Assembly: GCA_019648995.1 (NCBI GenBank)
Contig: BLXT01001848.1
Coordinates: 212,960-237,130 of the forward strand
Origin: Plakobranchus ocellatus
Lineage: Eukaryota; Mollusca; Gastropoda; Plakobranchidae
Direction: 5' to 3'
DNA length: 24,171 bases
Shown: piece after piece, positions 1-9,759 of the stretch
How positions within the stretch are numbered: the first letter of the stretch is position 1
Layout of the letters: each line of letters begins with the position of its first letter
Program-made: the position numbers and the translations under genes
Notes under the pieces: model-generated
Told to the model about the DNA's origin: nothing
The model's input: only the letters and a program-made list of their open reading frames with translations
Database searches by the model: none

Positions 1-1262
1 TTGACATTCTTTGGGTGAAGTCCACCTCAACAACAAGTTGTATAAAATAAACTTTTAGGTAAATTACAATTGCTTTAGAAAAAGTTATAAATAGTTGTGA
101 TTTATATAAAATGGATAAAAACAGTTTGACAAAGCCAAAAATGCACATGATGCAAAAAAAAAAAATTTAATAAATTACTGTATACATATAAAGGCCTACC
201 AGTAAGTATAAAAATTTGTAAAATAAGATTTTAGTATGTGGACATTTCTTTCTTCAAACAATTTTCATTTGCCTTTGGGCCAGATTTAATAAGTTGGATA
301 ATGCTTATTATCCTGAAATGAAACTTTGAAATATCTCTTTTTTCCCTTCTTTGAACCTTTTTAAAAACAAGTCAACAGATTAAATCATCCATATCCAGTT
401 TTCACAATTATAAATTCCACAGAATTTAGCTCCAAGTATAGAATATCAATGTATTAAAGCATTGAACATGTGAGTTGAGACTTAATTTGACAGGCTTGCA
501 TTACATAGAGTACACTCAACGACTATGCAAAGATAAGAAAAAATGATTTTTATCGACTGTAGGAAAATACTGAATACCATGTTTTAACTTTTTATTCTAA
601 AAAATATGCACTTTTTTAAAAAAACATTTTGACATTGCACACATATCTGTCAAATTTATTAATTATCTATGCAAACAATCCTTAGGCTATAATTGTAAAC
701 TGATATAATTTAAATCACTAAACATGTAAGAAATTTATTGAGAGAGAAAATCAGAGATATGAGCTCAACAGATAAAAGAAATTGCCCCCTAACAGCCTCC
801 GACAGTTACTAAGTTCTGAGGAAGTGATACAAGCTTTGTTTTGCTTGCATAGATTAACTCTGAAGACCTTTGATTGCTTTATAATACTTATCAACATACA
901 ACTGTGTGGCAATCAGAGCTCTCAAATCTATGCAGATGAAAGACTTGTATACCTTCTTTACCTTACCATAAATCATACTATTATATTGGCAGTATTTGTG
1001 TGTTACAAATGCTAAAAAAATATATACATATAAAAAATACAATTGTTCTTGGTTACCAACACTTATAAAAATGAAACTTGTATACTATGATAAATAAAAT
1101 AATCATTGTAGTAAATGAAATGAAATTTTTTAAAAAGCCTCGGTTCTAAAATATGGAGCAATGCCTTGGCATTAAAATTCAGAATAATAATTATTATGAC
1201 CTTAGCAGAAATAATGTTATTAAAATAGAGCTTGAAAATTAAGTATCCATATGCCACAAAAG
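1..1262 (-). other. TREX 3' UTR and downstream AT-rich DNA
   Basis: This stretch has no supported gene. It follows the TREX stop codon on the minus strand and must hold its 3' UTR. Candidate AATAAA poly(A) signals on the minus strand (TTTATT on the plus strand) occur at 734-739, 655-660 and 591-596, and the sequence alone does not say which is used. The rest is AT-rich without clear repeats, and the short open frames here show no family signature. Confidence 0.5.
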
Positions 1263-2376
1263 TTAATACATTGACGTAATGTCCTTTAAAGGCACAGCAT
1301 TTTCGTCGCACCACTGGGGAAATTTTTTAATGGCCGCATTGCGAATGATTTTTAACATTGTAATACAGTCGTCTTCTGCTGTATGAGAAACCAAGGGCTC
1401 TTGACCAAAAGTGCGAGCATAAAGCTTAGGCAGGGAATATGACACTTTCTTTTGGCATTCTACATCATAAGTTTTCCCTAATGCACTTTCTCTAGTGACA
1501 ACAGGCGTATTATCTCCAGAGTTTTCTGGGTTGGCTGTTCCTGACACAGCTTCTCCCACAGGCTTTGTGACAAGATCATTGTTTACTTGCTGTGCCTCCA
1601 ATCTTTCTGACTCTTCAACAGCTTCCAGAAATAGTTTTTCACTGTCTGTTAACGACTGGTCTTTAGACAGAGCATCACCTTCTTGTGAAGAGTCCCTTGT
1701 GCACTGAACTTTTTCTTCTTGCGATTCAACCAGTCCATCACACCCTACCTCTCCCTTAGATAATGCTATTGTAGAAACATTTCCTCCTTGAAGCTTTCTT
1801 TCATTTTGTACAAATTCAGCCCTTTTGTCCAATGTGTCAACCCCTCGAATCGGGTTCCGCTGAGGGCCTTTGTACTCCACTCTCATCCCAGGGCTGAAAT
1901 TGGGTGAAGGTAAACGTTTTGTTGGGGCCTCTTGTATTAACCTGGACGTCTTTTTCGCTGGAGTGGCTGCACCACTGGTATCCCAAAAGGTTTCCATGCT
2001 GACTTTAAGATCTGCACCAGATGACTCATCATCTTGCCTGCTGTCCTGTTCTGCATCTCTGGTTGGTTCCTGGCAATTTTCTAAACCTCTTTTTCTGACG
2101 GGCGATGAAATGCTCTGTGAATTAACAAGATCTTTTGCCTCTGTACTGGAAGCTGCAGAGAGATTATCATTGCCAAATGGCACACCATTAAGAGCATTAC
2201 GTTTTGATGATGTTTGGTCTTCACTGCTTTTTTCACCCCTTGTCTGTAAAAATTCTGGCACAGGTGGAAGGCCATCAAATGCTCTGAATGCCTCCAGACT
2301 ATCTGCACAAAGTACATCTTCTGGAATCATTTGTTGGCCTTTTTCAAGATGAGCCACCAACAAAGGAAAATCAAAC
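1263..2376 (-). CDS. TREX: TREX coding exon 3 (rest of Exo II, long insertion, Exo III, stop)
   Basis: The acceptor is TTTTTCTTTGCAG ending at 2377, and the stop codon TAA is at 1265-1263. The exon begins FDFPLLVAHLEKGQQ, which contains the Exo II aspartate D113, and runs through CADSLEAFRAF. A long polar stretch (about residues 147-420) rich in S, E, D, K and Q follows, and then the catalytic domain resumes with VSYSLPKLYARTFG and SHTAEDDCITML (H442, D447). The insertion is open in frame for its whole length and is encoded with no intron, so it is not an unspliced intron with stops. Long open frames on the opposite strand inside this exon look like shadows. Confidence 0.92.
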
Positions 2377-5300
2377 CTGCAAAGAAAAACAGTGATATTC
2401 AGAATCTTTTTTAGGCAAAAACTCGTTTGAAAATAAATATTCTTTTTAATCCCACATACACAATCACATGTGTTTTAACAAATAGAATACAAAACAAGAG
2501 CAAGCATAGCATAAATAGATTAACCTTTTCGCCTTCAGCTTAGTTTTCAATCGAGAATAAGTCTTTTGTAGTCTGAAAAATGTTTTCAATCTGAAATATT
2601 CATTTACGTTTGAATTCATGAATTCAAACAGAAAGACAGTCTGCTACCTTTTTGTAATTTTATCTTTTTAGAGGCAACACATACAATAAAGAGCCAGAGC
2701 CTTTTAATAACTTTTCAATCAATTCACTCATGAAAACAAATGGTTGTTTTACACCTTCTTTTAGTAGCAACTTGCTCAATTGTTAGTCTCAAGTTGGAAA
2801 GATTTGTGAGCATAATGAAACCATAGTATGCAGTGCTTCCACAGACAGGCAGATATATGGATAGACACACACACTTAGATCTGCCAGCCCTTGAAAAATT
2901 TAGTGCTAAAAGATACTATTGACAAGACCAAAGGAGATACGATGGGCCTCATCCAAATCATAGAGATGGTGGGAATAAATAACTGTTTATGAACATCACA
3001 TATAGGGCTGCTGCTCAATCTGCTTACTTCAGTTAAGCCAAAGAGATACTTTTTTGACACATTACTCCCCCAAGTCAGCCCGGGTCTATTTCCTATGTAA
3101 TCATCTATAAAAACTCTCAGAAAAAGAACTTCAAATCAAAGTCAGCAGTCAAAATGAAGCAGAAATAGATTTATACAACCATAATAATATATTATACACT
3201 CAAGAAAGCGTGAAAAATGTAAATCATACTTGTTGCCATTGTGAGCAACAAGGCAAACTGGATGCGGAAGGTTCTTAAGAAACTGACACACCAATGATGC
3301 TTGAGTCTTGAATGTTGAGAGCTCTTCTAATGAATCATTATGCAGACCTGGCCAGAATGAAAAAAAGAAAGAGAAAAAACATAATAGATAAAAAGTTTAC
3401 TGATTTGTTGCATAGAAATGCGCCCCTCTCCCCCATGAAAAAAATCACAATTCATGACAGCAAGACAAAGTGCTTGATAATGCCTTGATTAAGGGGGCAG
3501 GTGGCTGACTTTGTCTGGTTCTGAAAGTGCAAATATGAAATATAAGAAAACCATGCATTTTGATTATATTGTGACCTCCTTATCTCCTCTTCTTCTGCCA
3601 GTCTGAGTTGATCCAGATAAAGAAACTGTGTGCAGTATTTGCTCCAGCAAGGCAGACCAACTCAAGAGTGGACCCCAATCAGAGCTTTCTGTGGTGGAGC
3701 ATCAAAGTTAATATTTTCAAATGGTCACTTCATAATCAACATTCTTAATTCATTGTGGTGAGATCGGATACCAAAAACATGATTCTTTATTTCTTTTGTT
3801 CAGTAATGACAGTCAGAAGGCAAAAGGATCCTTTCATGATTTACATGTGAATTTAAAAAAACATCTCTCCAAGCAGTCTTAGTCTTACACTTTTTTCCAG
3901 TTATACACATATAAACATACTGCTCTAAGCCTCAGGCACTTGGATTAATTTTTTTAACATCACTGCAACAAGATACCTTTACATAAACTTTAGCAATAAA
4001 TTATTTATGAGGAGCTTGTGCATCACAAGTGTGATGAATATGAAAATCTGCCTGCTTCATTCTTTGCAAGTCAAGGAAAGCATCATCATCCAGTGACATG
4101 CTGAAGAGAGTGGATGATCATGACTCCCTACTCATTTCTATCTTCTGTTGCCCTAGGGGCGTCGGTGGCACAGTGGCTTGATTACTACATGATTTCTTGA
4201 TGTACATGTCTTTTATTTGCTTATAAATGCCTTGATGATCTTTCTTGGTTTTACTCCTTGCTTGGCAAGGACTGAAATGTGATTGCTGTAGCAGTCTGCT
4301 CAGTCATTGATAATTGCATTGATGGTGGAATTTCTAAATCTTAATTTATTAAAACGCAGTCAATCTGTTTTCTCACATCTCTTTGTGGGCTCTCTGTGTC
4401 TTGAATGATGTTTATACCACGTGTTTATGAGTACAAATTGATGATGTTTCCCATTCCATATAAGCTTTCTTTATTTTTCATTTTTTTCTCCTAAGCCATT
4501 TAATAGCCAAGTTTATTATTAAAATCACTTTGTTATATCCTGATATTTTAGCATCAATTCTGCAGTATGACTTTGAAAGCCCAAGCTTCTCATAAAATGT
4601 ATCAATATCTTCATTTGTACCGTTCACTCACTGTAAAATAAAGAAAAATCGGCAAGACTACATTTCAAATTGAAGACCACACTGATCACAAAGCTAATCA
4701 GCCAAAGATTTTTGGTGAAAAGAATGCTTACTATAAGGTTAAAGTCATAAAAAGTTACATTAAAATAAAAAAAATGTTTACGTTGAAAACATTATGACGT
4801 GTATGAATGAAAAGTAAAAGCTGTTAAACTGAATGATTTGAAGGCTCAGGTAATTTACAAACTCTTGATTTATTTTATGAACTTCAAAACTCACTTGGCT
4901 TTCAAGATGGAAGATCAAACATAAAATCTGTACTTAGTTTTCAGTTTATTTTGTTATAGCAAGTTTACGTTTAGTGTATAGAATCTATGTTACTTTGTCT
5001 CTTTTTTTGCTGTCCAGTTCACAGTAAATTTCAAAACAATCACATAAAGGTCTATATATTAGGAATTAGCAAAACACAAGTTAAAACTTTATCTCAGAGT
5101 TGTTTTTTAAACATTTTGTTTTTAGCTATTACTTCAATATTTGTGCCATGGTTAACTTTCAGTATCTATGTGACTGAATGGCTGTCCAATAATTAGGCCT
5201 AAGAAATATTCTCTTACAAAAAGTATGAGTTGTCACCATGAAGCCAACAATTTAAAATATTATTCAAATCTGATCCCTGAAAATTACAGGAACGTTCCAA

Positions 5301-7305
5301 ATAATAATTCAAGTTTCAGTTTATTTTCGGCCTACACAAAAATCTGGTAGAGACGCCCTTTTATGAACTCACAGTCCATTTCTTCTAGATGGCCCAAAGT
5401 AACAATTCCTTAAGAACTGTTAAAAAAATGTATGCTAAGAAGAGACATTTGATTGCGATTGTAAATTGTCACTAACTTATTTGATAATAATTATTACACA
5501 GTGCTTCCAGTAAGGAGTGAAGAAAACCGAGGATTTTTTCCAGGTGGCGAACAATGGGACTGCAGCTGAAGGCTGGAACATACCTAGGGGGGTCAGGGGG
5601 CATGCTCTCCCATAACATTTTTTAAAATAGGACTGCAAATAAAGCCATTTAGAGTCAATTTAACTTATATTTTGTTCCATTTGAAGTAATGAATATCTTT
5701 TTCTTTGAAGCAAGCATAAACATGATTAACATGGAAAATTCCACAAAAGACTGAAAATGCGAAAATCCGTAGAAATGTGGACAATTACAAGCACTGATTA
5801 CAACAAAAGAGCATTAATAAAACTAAGAAAAACATGTCCAGGTTTGATCATTTGTAATCTTCAAACTGCAATAAAACCCTGGTTTACCAAAAAAAAAAAA
5901 AGATATTTGCACAAGGGCCAGAACTTATGTCACCAAGAAAAAAAATCATTTCAATTTTTTTTCTTTGACAAATGACGAATCATCTATATGGCATAGGCCT
6001 ACTTTTAAAGCAATTGATGCCACAATGTTAATTTTTTACATGACTGACAAGTTTTATCTCGCTTATTTTGCAAAGAGTCAGTAGCTTGTTGGTGCATATA
6101 TCTGAATAATAGTCATATATGGAAAACTTTCCATTTAACTTGGCTAGAATGGAGCAAACTGATACAGCCCAAAACCCCTTTGCACCTTTCCTCTTTGTGT
6201 GTCTAGTACAATTTCTACTTGTCTCTGCATTCTTTTCATTTCATTCTTTATATTAGTTACCTTTCCCTTGGTCATGATTGTTCTTACATTTCCTGTTAAG
6301 ATTTTTGTAGCTCATTTGCTAATTTGCTCTTTCATACTCTAACTAGATAATTGTCCACGTCGCACCTCATGCACATGGCTGTTTAAATGTAAATTTTGAT
6401 TCAAGGTATTTTTGGCATTTTACAGCAGTGGCTTTCCAGTGCCTTGTGCCCATTTGTGTATTTCTTCTCCACTAGTCTATGGATTATATCTAACCAATAA
6501 GGAAATGGGGTTTTGTGAATGGCCATAATCCCTCCTGGCATCATCTATCCTTTGTCAAGTTTTGTTTTTGGTCTTGCTGGGGTCACAACCCTTCTTAATA
6601 AGCAAGCTTGATGGAAGAGCCAGTTTAGACATTCATGAACCACTTGATGGATGCATTTTAATGTCATACCTAGGGAGTGCTTGTGTACCTCAGAAATTTG
6701 ACAAAGGGGTTTCACATAATTCTGAGGCACACAAGCAGTCTCAAGCGAAAAGTTTGAGAGCTTGTTATACACATAGCTCCTTACAATGATTTAATTGAAA
6801 ATGATTAAAATTTGACAAAGTTATAAAGGAAAATATGGGCTCTGGGGAGCATGATAACAATGGTAAAAGGATAAATCACCTTAGCGGAAAAAAAAGTAAA
6901 TTTAACTCAATAACTCTGAGCGGCCGCTCCCAGCGGCCGACAGAACGATACGGATGACCGAGCGGCCGCTAAATATATGAAAGAAAGAGGGCAGAGGGAG
7001 AAAACTCCGTCCAGATGTGGAAAAAAAATCCATACACAAAGAGTCAAGTGAAAGATTACATTATAATGAACAGGAAAACCATAAGACTCACCAGTGTGCA
7101 GACAGGCAGCACTGCTTATCATCTTCATTGGATTAAAGCACAGCAGGAGTTTGTTGAGAACCCGAGGTGATGAATTTTCTGATGCCAATTCATTTCTAGT
7201 TAGGGCAAGCAAGCACAATTCGGTGATACGAGGGTTGTTGCCTACACTTGGCAGTCCTGTGGTCTCAGTGTCAAACAATACAAAGCACCTGATCTTGGCT
7301 GCCAT
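1263..7305 (-). CDS. TREX: TREX-family three-prime repair exonuclease (whole CDS, 3 exons)
   Basis: The coding sequence joins 7305-7092, 3347-3230 and 2376-1263 (minus strand; 1446 nt, 481 residues). Both junctions have GT..AG ends and keep frame. The family are DEDDh 3'->5' exonucleases that degrade single-stranded or frayed DNA ends. Exo I is FDTETTGL (D12, E14), Exo II is AHNGNKFDFPLL (D113), and Exo III is SHTAEDD (H442, D447), so all catalytic residues are intact. The block SYSLPKLYARTFG before Exo III and the PL..I..MY ending also match TREX1/TREX2. Residues about 147-420 are a Ser/Glu/Asp/Lys-rich insertion, probably disordered, where mammalian enzymes have only a short loop. It carries a basic patch PVRKR at 203-207. 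The protein stops 34 residues after D447, so it lacks the C-terminal membrane tail of mammalian TREX1 and is TREX2-like in that respect. I cannot assign orthology to TREX1 or TREX2. The family call is very secure. Confidence 0.93.
2377..3229 (-). other. TREX: TREX intron between coding exons 2 and 3
   Basis: This 853-nt intron has GTATGA at its 5' end and TTTGCAG at its 3' end on the minus strand. It is AT-rich and holds a perfect 22-bp EcoRI-type palindrome at 2608-2629. I saw no coding exon in it. Confidence 0.8.
2608..2629. repeat. Perfect 22-bp palindrome in TREX intron
   Basis: GTTTGAATTCA is followed directly by its exact reverse complement TGAATTCAAAC, with no spacer. The palindrome contains two EcoRI hexamers. 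It could form a short cruciform or bind a dimeric protein, or it may be chance in AT-rich DNA. Confidence 0.8.
3230..3347 (-). CDS. TREX: TREX coding exon 2 (start of Exo II)
   Basis: This 118-nt exon is flanked by an acceptor (TCATTCTGGCCAG, ending at 3348) and a donor (GTATGA, beginning at 3229). It encodes residues 72-110 plus two bases of codon 111 and ends in VCLVAHNGN. The join to exon 3 gives AHNGNKFDFPLL, the continuous Exo II motif of the family. The phases on both sides (1 and 2) fit the neighbouring exons exactly, which supports these borders. Confidence 0.88.
4156..4185 (+). repeat. Possible tRNA-derived SINE head fragment (A-box like)
   Basis: The sequence GGGGCGTCGGTGGCACAGTG, continuing to about 4185, stands out from the AT-rich intron. 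It resembles the 5' part of tRNA-derived SINEs, with an A-box-like TGGCACAGTGG at 4166-4176. No B box follows within 70 bases, so at most this is a truncated copy. Confidence 0.3.
5524..5660. repeat. Probable dispersed-repeat fragment with GC-rich near-palindrome
   Basis: The block around 5585-5611 has G-rich runs leading into GGGGGCATGCTCTCCC (5596-5611), which is nearly self-complementary around GCATGC, followed by AT-rich sequence. I recall similar G-run / GCATGC / C-run blocks in interspersed repeats of marine invertebrate genomes, but I cannot name a family. The outer limits given here are approximate. Confidence 0.3.
6679..6736. repeat. Inverted repeat / hairpin with 17-bp arms
   Basis: The left arm GCTTGTGTACCTCAGAA (6679-6695) is the reverse complement of the right arm TTCTGAGGCACACAAGC (6720-6736) with a single mismatch. 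The loop is 24 bases. Weak complementarity continues a few bases outward. It lies inside the TREX intron and could be a MITE remnant or a hairpin RNA locus; the sequence does not decide. Confidence 0.75.
6918..6970. repeat. GC-rich cluster with repeated GAGCGGCCGCT (two NotI sites)
   Basis: GAGCGGCCGCT occurs at 6918-6928 and again at 6960-6970, 42 bp apart, with a related CAGCGGCCGA at 6931-6940 between them. The first copy is a perfect 12-bp palindrome (6918-6929). The block is markedly GC-rich and CpG-rich inside an AT-rich intron. It may be a repeat-element remnant or linker sequence left at an assembly join. Confidence 0.7.
7092..7305 (-). CDS. TREX: TREX coding exon 1 (start codon and Exo I motif)
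   Basis: This exon encodes residues 1-71 and the first base of codon 72. The start is the ATG at 7305-7303, giving MAAKIRCFVLFDTETTGL, where the exonuclease fold begins almost at once as in other TREX proteins. An in-frame TAG at 7350-7348 lies upstream with no ATG between. The exon ends CACACTG before the donor GTGAGT, whose GT is at 7091-7090. On the minus strand a pyrimidine-rich tract ending TTTTTAG (AG at 7355-7354) looks like an acceptor, so the exon probably extends to 7353 as 5' UTR and at least one non-coding exon lies upstream. An alternative AG at 7349-7348 would remove the in-frame stop and leave room for an upstream coding exon. Confidence 0.88.
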
Positions 7306-7353
7306 TGATTCTTTAAAATTTTCCAATCTCTCTCTGATCTCGGCCTTCTATTT

Positions 7354-9680
7354 CTAAAAATAAAAAAAATCAGTTTCAACTATTAATACTGTGAGGCAAA
7401 GACCTCTGAGCTCTGAGCAATTTTGACTGTAGTTACAAGATCTAAAAGAGTTGAAACAAAAACCTAAAATGAAATCATCAAAATATTCTATATGTCATTG
7501 ATGATTGCATGATATTAATGCACCTTAAGTTAACAATGCTTTCACATTTACCATAGATTGATGTACACACACAGATACTGCTCATTGCACCACACAATGA
7601 ATTATGAACAGATGACTAGTTTAGTTAAAAATACTACCACCACTGCATTGAATCTTCTTAACTTACTATTTTACAAGATAAAATCTACTACAACTGGCTA
7701 TTCTGTTATTGCTGCTGTTGTGACTACTATCATGATTTTTCCTCCCCTTCCGATAATATTTTATAGTACCACACCACAATCATCAATATTATTATTTGTA
7801 CATTCTTTACATCTATTGCTACAACTACTCTTGGTCCTATATTTAGTACTGCAACTCTAGTAACTATTACAATTATCACTGGTGTTGCTATACAACACAA
7901 CAACGACTACTACTACTATTACTACCATTATTAGTACAACAATTACTATACTACTACTACCACTCTACTACTAGTCCCACTGCTGCTGCTGCTACTGCTA
8001 CTTCTACTATTAGTATGAGTACAACCCCTAGTAGAAATCTACTAATATTGCTACTACTGCTAGTGCTATTACAAACAGTACTTACTAGATTTTCTAGATC
8101 TGCTAATCTTATGACAACCACTACACAATAATATCTATTGGATTATAATTGTCTGCTTTTAAAACTGCGACTTATAACTGATCCAGTGGCATTGTTTCAA
8201 TGCTAGTTTCTTGTTTGGTAGTCTACTTGAACGTTTGTTGAGTCTTAAACGAGATTTCACTCTCTGATAGGTTGATTTACTTTTGCACCACGCGTTCAGC
8301 TGAACCTCCCCTTTTCTCGGAAATCAGCCAAGGGAGACCATTTCACCGAGTGATAAAGTGGAACCGAAACTTAGATCTAGTCTTGCTTTTTGTGCAAAAA
8401 AACTTAACAAAGTACTTCTTTAAAATAAAATATCAACGAATATATAAACAAAAAAACGTGCTTTGGTTTAGGCTACCCATTGATTCTGTCTCTTATAGTA
8501 TACCCCATCAACTGCGACCGATGCTAAGTTTGTAAACCTAGGCCAAAGAGTAGACAATCAGGCCCGATCCGATTGCTGTATAACTTCCCAAATTACCTCC
8601 CTTATAATTGTTATTTGACAAACCAAGCTCAAGATTTAAAAAAAAAAAATGTGCATATAAACAAAACACAATGGTACTTGTAAGAAATGAGAGGCAGAGT
8701 TTTCCAGTGTAAAAGCAATGTCTTTCGTGCCAAGCATTTACAAGAGGGGGGGGAGAGTTATATCAGTCTAAAGATTTTGTGGCATGTTCACCTTCAGGAT
8801 AAGAATACATTAGTGTTTATATTGTTATAATTTATAAGTTTATAATAAACATTTTGGAAAATTCATTTATAATATAGATTGAATCTTAAAGAGTGAACCC
8901 TGAGGGCATCGTTTTGTTTTGGGGGCGAAATTATTAGCAAATACCATAGAGGCTTTTAAAATGTTCTATGTAATAATTTTTTTTTTCGAAATGCGGAAAA
9001 TTAAAATAAAAGTGTTCTCGAATTCAAGATGTGTTAACTTGTATGAGGAAAAAACCTATTTGAAAATTGTATTAATTTATACACAACACATGCTTGTAAA
9101 ATTGCAAGTTAACTAAGTTCTTAAACAACAAGTTTACTTTAAAAGAAATTGAAACGTGCTATACCTTGTGTGATACAGCATAAGACCGTTCTGTTCTCTC
9201 TAGGTCTACCAGATGCTCGGTCGAATGCCGTCTTGAGATTAGGTCTATACGTAAATCGAACTCAAATTCTTGGGATGTCCGGAAAAAAAGTTGACATTTT
9301 ACAAAACCCAACTAGAAAAACCTAGATATGATTATACCAACTTCACCCTACTTTCATGATATTTAGAACTAATTTTGTGCGTGTTTGGCTATGGTCATTC
9401 ATGGCCAATGCCAAACTGTAGGCTACTGGCTTTCCATACGCTAGTATGGCGAGTAAACAAATTACTGTGACCTAGATCCTAACATATGAGGTACTCATAC
9501 GTGTACTCGTTATAACAAAACCAGTAGAGTCTTTGAAAATGTTAGAGAAAATTTCATATAGTTAAATTTGACAATAAAATATATATAAACTGCAAATTCA
9601 ATTGTATTTATTAGCTTTAGATATTTCCATTACTCCTAATCATCCTTGTTAGAACCCAATCACATTTTACTTCGCAGAGT
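7354..9680. other. Non-coding DNA upstream of the TREX coding exons
   Basis: This is probably the first intron of TREX or its upstream region. I found no supported coding exon. It contains the degenerate trinucleotide tract at about 7630-8075. The modest open frames (for example 8272-8535) show no family signature. Confidence 0.5.
7630..8075 (+). repeat. Degenerate trinucleotide (ACT/CTG-type) microsatellite tract
   Basis: The stretch is dominated by imperfect triplets such as TACTACTACTA and TGCTGCTGCTGCTACTGCTA (about 7979-7999), drifting between ACT, ATT, TTG and GCT. The triplet pattern explains the long stop-free frame at 7558-7860. I treat that frame as repeat-derived, not as a gene. 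Confidence 0.75.
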
Positions 9681-9683
9681 ACA

Positions 9684-9691
9684 TGACGTCA
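9684..9691. promoter_or_regulatory. Full CRE palindrome TGACGTCA
   Basis: TGACGTCA is the consensus CREB/ATF site. This copy lies just left of the GC-richer stretch between the two divergent genes, so it may belong to their promoter region. That use is inferred. An identical octamer occurs at 12624-12631. Confidence 0.45.
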
Positions 9692-9759
9692 GGCTTGCCA
9701 TCCTATTCAAAGTGACAAATTATTGAAAAAAAATGCTAGTCTCTAGCCATTTCTCTAGT

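Larger units (their letters stand above)
3348..7091 (-). other. TREX: TREX intron between coding exons 1 and 2
   Basis: This 3744-nt intron begins GTGAGT (7091) and ends GGCCAG (3348) on the minus strand. I found no coding exon in it. It holds several repeat remnants described separately: a tRNA-like A-box piece near 4156, a GC-rich near-palindromic block near 5585, a hairpin at 6679-6736 and a NotI-type GC cluster at 6918-6970. Confidence 0.75.

Noticed and set aside
1870..2352. 160-codon open frame on the plus strand
   Set aside because: It lies antisense within the well-supported TREX exon 3 and has no family signature. It is a shadow of that exon.
6545..6789. Overlapping similar 75-codon frames on both strands
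   Set aside because: Their similarity (both contain ACVPQ) comes from the inverted repeat at 6679-6736, not from coding.
7558..7860. 100-codon plus-strand frame as a membrane protein gene
   Set aside because: The Leu/Thr/Ile-rich product comes from degenerate trinucleotide repeats, with no splice or family support.
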